7,586 nucleotides of DNA from Planctomycetaceae bacterium (lineage in GTDB: Bacteria; Planctomycetota; Planctomycetia; Pirellulales; Thermoguttaceae): contig JAISQS010000130.1 in assembly GCA_031274045.1 (NCBI GenBank), positions 1 to 7,586 on the forward strand. Direction: 5' to 3'. Positions within the stretch are counted from its first letter, which is position 1. Each line of letters begins with the position of its first letter. The notes under the pieces were generated by a model. That model was given only the letters and a program-made list of their open reading frames with translations, ran no database searches and was not told the DNA's origin. Made by a program: the position numbers and the translations under genes. Shown piece by piece: positions 6,165 to 7,586 of this stretch.

Positions 6165-6288
6165 AAAAGATAATTTGTGTTGTTCTATTGTTCCAAAAGC
6201 GGCGCGAGATTTTTGTTGGCGATAAATTATTTAACATTTAGTTACGTTTTTTCAAAATGTACTAACAAAAAAATTAGGAGAAAATATC

Positions 6289-7515
6289 ATGAAAAAGGCA
6301 AATTCAGTTTCGGTTTTTAACGAAATTTCGGCTAATTTTAAGGGCGAAATTCAATATGTTAAAATAGGTAAGGGGGGGGGGGGGCGTTATCAGAGTAGAA
6401 TTTTTTGTAAAGATAAATTTTACAATTCTGGTAACTCTTCCAAAAAACATCTTCCGTTTTTTGGTTTTACTCTTGTTGAGCTTCTTGTTGTGATAGCGAT
6501 TATTGGGGTGTTGATTGCGATCCTTTTGCCTGCGGTTCAAGCGGCTCGCGAATCTGCCAAACGAATGCAATGCACAAACAACCTAAAACAGATTGGCTTA
6601 GGTGTCCACAACTTCCACGACTCAAACGAAGCTCTACCGTCAATTTGTATTTACGCCTATCGACCGACTGCACTGGTTCTCATCTTGCCGTACCTTGAAC
6701 AGAACAATTTGTACGAGCTGTTCGTCAGTACAAATACATTTGCCAAAAGCAGCCCAACAGCATTGAATGATGGTTATTGGGATGGGCGTACTGCTGATCA
6801 AAAGAAGGCATTGAGTTCGGTAAACATCTATCGTTGTCCATCGTCACACGGAGTAACACAACGCAATGTCGGAAACTGTAGAGGACCACTCGGCGATTAC
6901 ATAATGCCTGTCGTTCAAACAGGATGGAGAGCTGATGGTGAGAGTAATAGTCCTTGGTGGCATCAATATTTCGCAGATGTCGTTCCTCCAGACGATGGGT
7001 ACGCTAGTCTTGGGTGCAAATGGCACCATGGTCCGTTTCGTGTTTCGATGCTGACTCCGACTACTTTAGGCAACGACGAAAATAAATGGGGTAACATAAC
7101 CGATTGGCAATATCGTGATAACTTCTCTTGGTGGTCGGACGGTTTGTCGAATCAACTGTGTTTCGGCGAAAAGTTTATTCCAGCATGGGCGGCTGGCGGA
7201 AGCAACACTAATGGCGAAGCCGGTAAGTGGGATGGCGCGTGGTACATTACAGGCAGTAAAAGCAGGGCGGGCAATATCGCACGCCACGCTACAAAATTTT
7301 CAACCCTTTTTGCACGCGGTCCAAACGATTCTGCATGTGCGGTAGGAACTAATCCGGAACAGACCATTGTTAGTTTCGGTTCTTCGCACAGCGGCGGAAT
7401 AGTGAATTTTCTCGTAGGCGACGGATCTGTTCGCTCGATCACGATCACAACACCACCGCTCCTCATACGAAGATTATGTTGGGTTGATGATGGTGTTCCG
7501 GTCAATTTACCGTGA
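6289..7515 (+). CDS. DUF1559 / H-X9-DG prepilin-like protein, poly-G leader
   Basis: The 408-residue product has a type IV prepilin-type signal: GFTLVELLVVIAIIGVLIAI, with cleavage expected between Gly59 and Phe60, Glu64 at position +5, and a membrane helix at ~62-82. QAARESAKRMQCTNNLKQIG then leads into a DUF1559 body. Near the end, SSHSGGIVNFLVGDGSVR is the family's H-X9-DG motif, here with ten residues between His367 and Asp378. Such proteins are greatly expanded in planctomycetes; they are thought to be pseudopilin-like surface proteins, with unknown individual roles. ATG 6289 is supported by AGGAG 8 nt upstream. The 59-residue leader is much longer than the usual ~10-20 and contains 13 consecutive G (6372-6384, encoding part of KGGGGR). 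No in-frame ATG, GTG or TTG lies between the tract and the prepilin motif, so production depends on tract length. Confidence 0.9.
   Translation: MKKANSVSVFNEISANFKGEIQYVKIGKGGGGRYQSRIFCKDKFYNSGNSSKKHLPFFGFTLVELLVVIAIIGVLIAILLPAVQAARESAKRMQCTNNLKQIGLGVHNFHDSNEALPSICIYAYRPTALVLILPYLEQNNLYELFVSTNTFAKSSPTALNDGYWDGRTADQKKALSSVNIYRCPSSHGVTQRNVGNCRGPLGDYIMPVVQTGWRADGESNSPWWHQYFADVVPPDDGYASLGCKWHHGPFRVSMLTPTTLGNDENKWGNITDWQYRDNFSWWSDGLSNQLCFGEKFIPAWAAGGSNTNGEAGKWDGAWYITGSKSRAGNIARHATKFSTLFARGPNDSACAVGTNPEQTIVSFGSSHSGGIVNFLVGDGSVRSITITTPPLLIRRLCWVDDGVPVNLP
6372..6384 (+). repeat. Homopolymer of 13 G inside coding sequence
   Basis: Thirteen consecutive G follow AATAGGTAA in codons 28-32 of the prepilin-like gene. 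With 14 G the frame reads into TAG at once (GCG TTA TCA GAG TAG). With 12 G it runs to TGA at 6491-6493, inside the prepilin helix codons. Only lengths differing by three keep the protein intact. Long G runs are slippage-prone and also prone to sequencing error. Confidence 0.9.
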
Positions 7516-7566
7516 TGTAAGGTAAGTTTTGAAATTTACCACAATTTTAAAAAAGAAAGGTTTATT

Positions 7567-7586
7567 ATGATGAAAAAAAGTTTGTT
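7567..7586 (+). CDS. Start of a downstream gene (3' partial, unidentified)
   Basis: ATG at 7567 opens a frame reading MMKKSL to the window edge. GAAAGG sits 6 nt upstream, a plausible ribosome-binding site, and the start lies 51 nt after the prepilin-like gene on the same strand, so co-transcription is likely. The basic start (MMKK) would fit a signal peptide or a prepilin leader, but only six codons are visible and no product can be named. Confidence 0.5.

Larger units (their letters stand above)
5787..6288. other. Divergent spacer between pth and the prepilin-like gene
   Basis: The 502 nt hold no gene. From left to right: the pth leader and candidate promoter, GAAA-repeat copy E (5961-6009), the near-identical pair GTCTGTTTTAAG (6109-6120) / GTCTGTTTAAG (6138-6148), a possible hairpin at 6120-6164, and the strong ribosome-binding site of the rightward gene (AGGAG, 6276-6280). 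I see no convincing -35/-10 pair for the rightward gene. Confidence 0.6.

Noticed and set aside
7521..7540. GGTAA/TTACC stem after the prepilin-like gene as terminator
   Set aside because: Only 5 bp with no U-tract following, and a ribosome-binding site with a new start comes right after it, so read-through is more likely.

Overview
The window looks like chromosomal DNA from a planctomycete of fairly low GC content. Three things point there: a gene set in the order pth-rpsF-ssb-rplI whose L9 and Pth have planctomycete-style sequence, a DUF1559-type prepilin-like protein, and a large c-type cytochrome related to the alpha subunit of hydrazine synthase. The genes are richer in GC than the long, very AT-rich spacers between them. 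The exact lineage (for example a gut or anaerobic Pirellulales relative) is a guess.

Layout. Bases 3-2249 (+) hold the C-terminal ~748 residues of a diheme, beta-propeller, hydrazine-synthase-alpha-like protein that enters from the left edge. Bases 2250-2875 are a convergent, gene-free spacer. It contains four copies of a short-period GAAA-rich repeat in a nested palindrome, three perfect two-copy tandem duplications and, at its right end, the intrinsic terminator of the leftward operon. Bases 2876-5786 (-) are the housekeeping cluster pth, rpsF, ssb, rplI, transcribed leftward with unusually long spacers (277, 277 and 326 nt) and without rpsR. A candidate promoter lies upstream of pth. Bases 5787-6288 are a divergent spacer with a fifth copy of the GAAA repeat and a possible leader hairpin. 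Bases 6289-7515 (+) encode a DUF1559 / H-X9-DG family prepilin-like protein. A new reading frame starts at 7567 and runs off the right edge.

How the genes fit together. Pth recycles peptidyl-tRNA, S6 and L9 are ribosomal proteins, and SSB protects single-stranded DNA, so the leftward operon serves translation and replication. The flanking + strand genes are envelope or exported proteins unrelated to it.

The most interesting signal is a run of 13 G inside the N-terminal leader codons of the prepilin-like gene. Gain or loss of one G gives an early stop in either frame, and no start codon follows the tract before the prepilin motif. That is the design of a phase-variable on/off switch. The second is the nested inverted array of GAAA-rich repeats in the convergent spacer.
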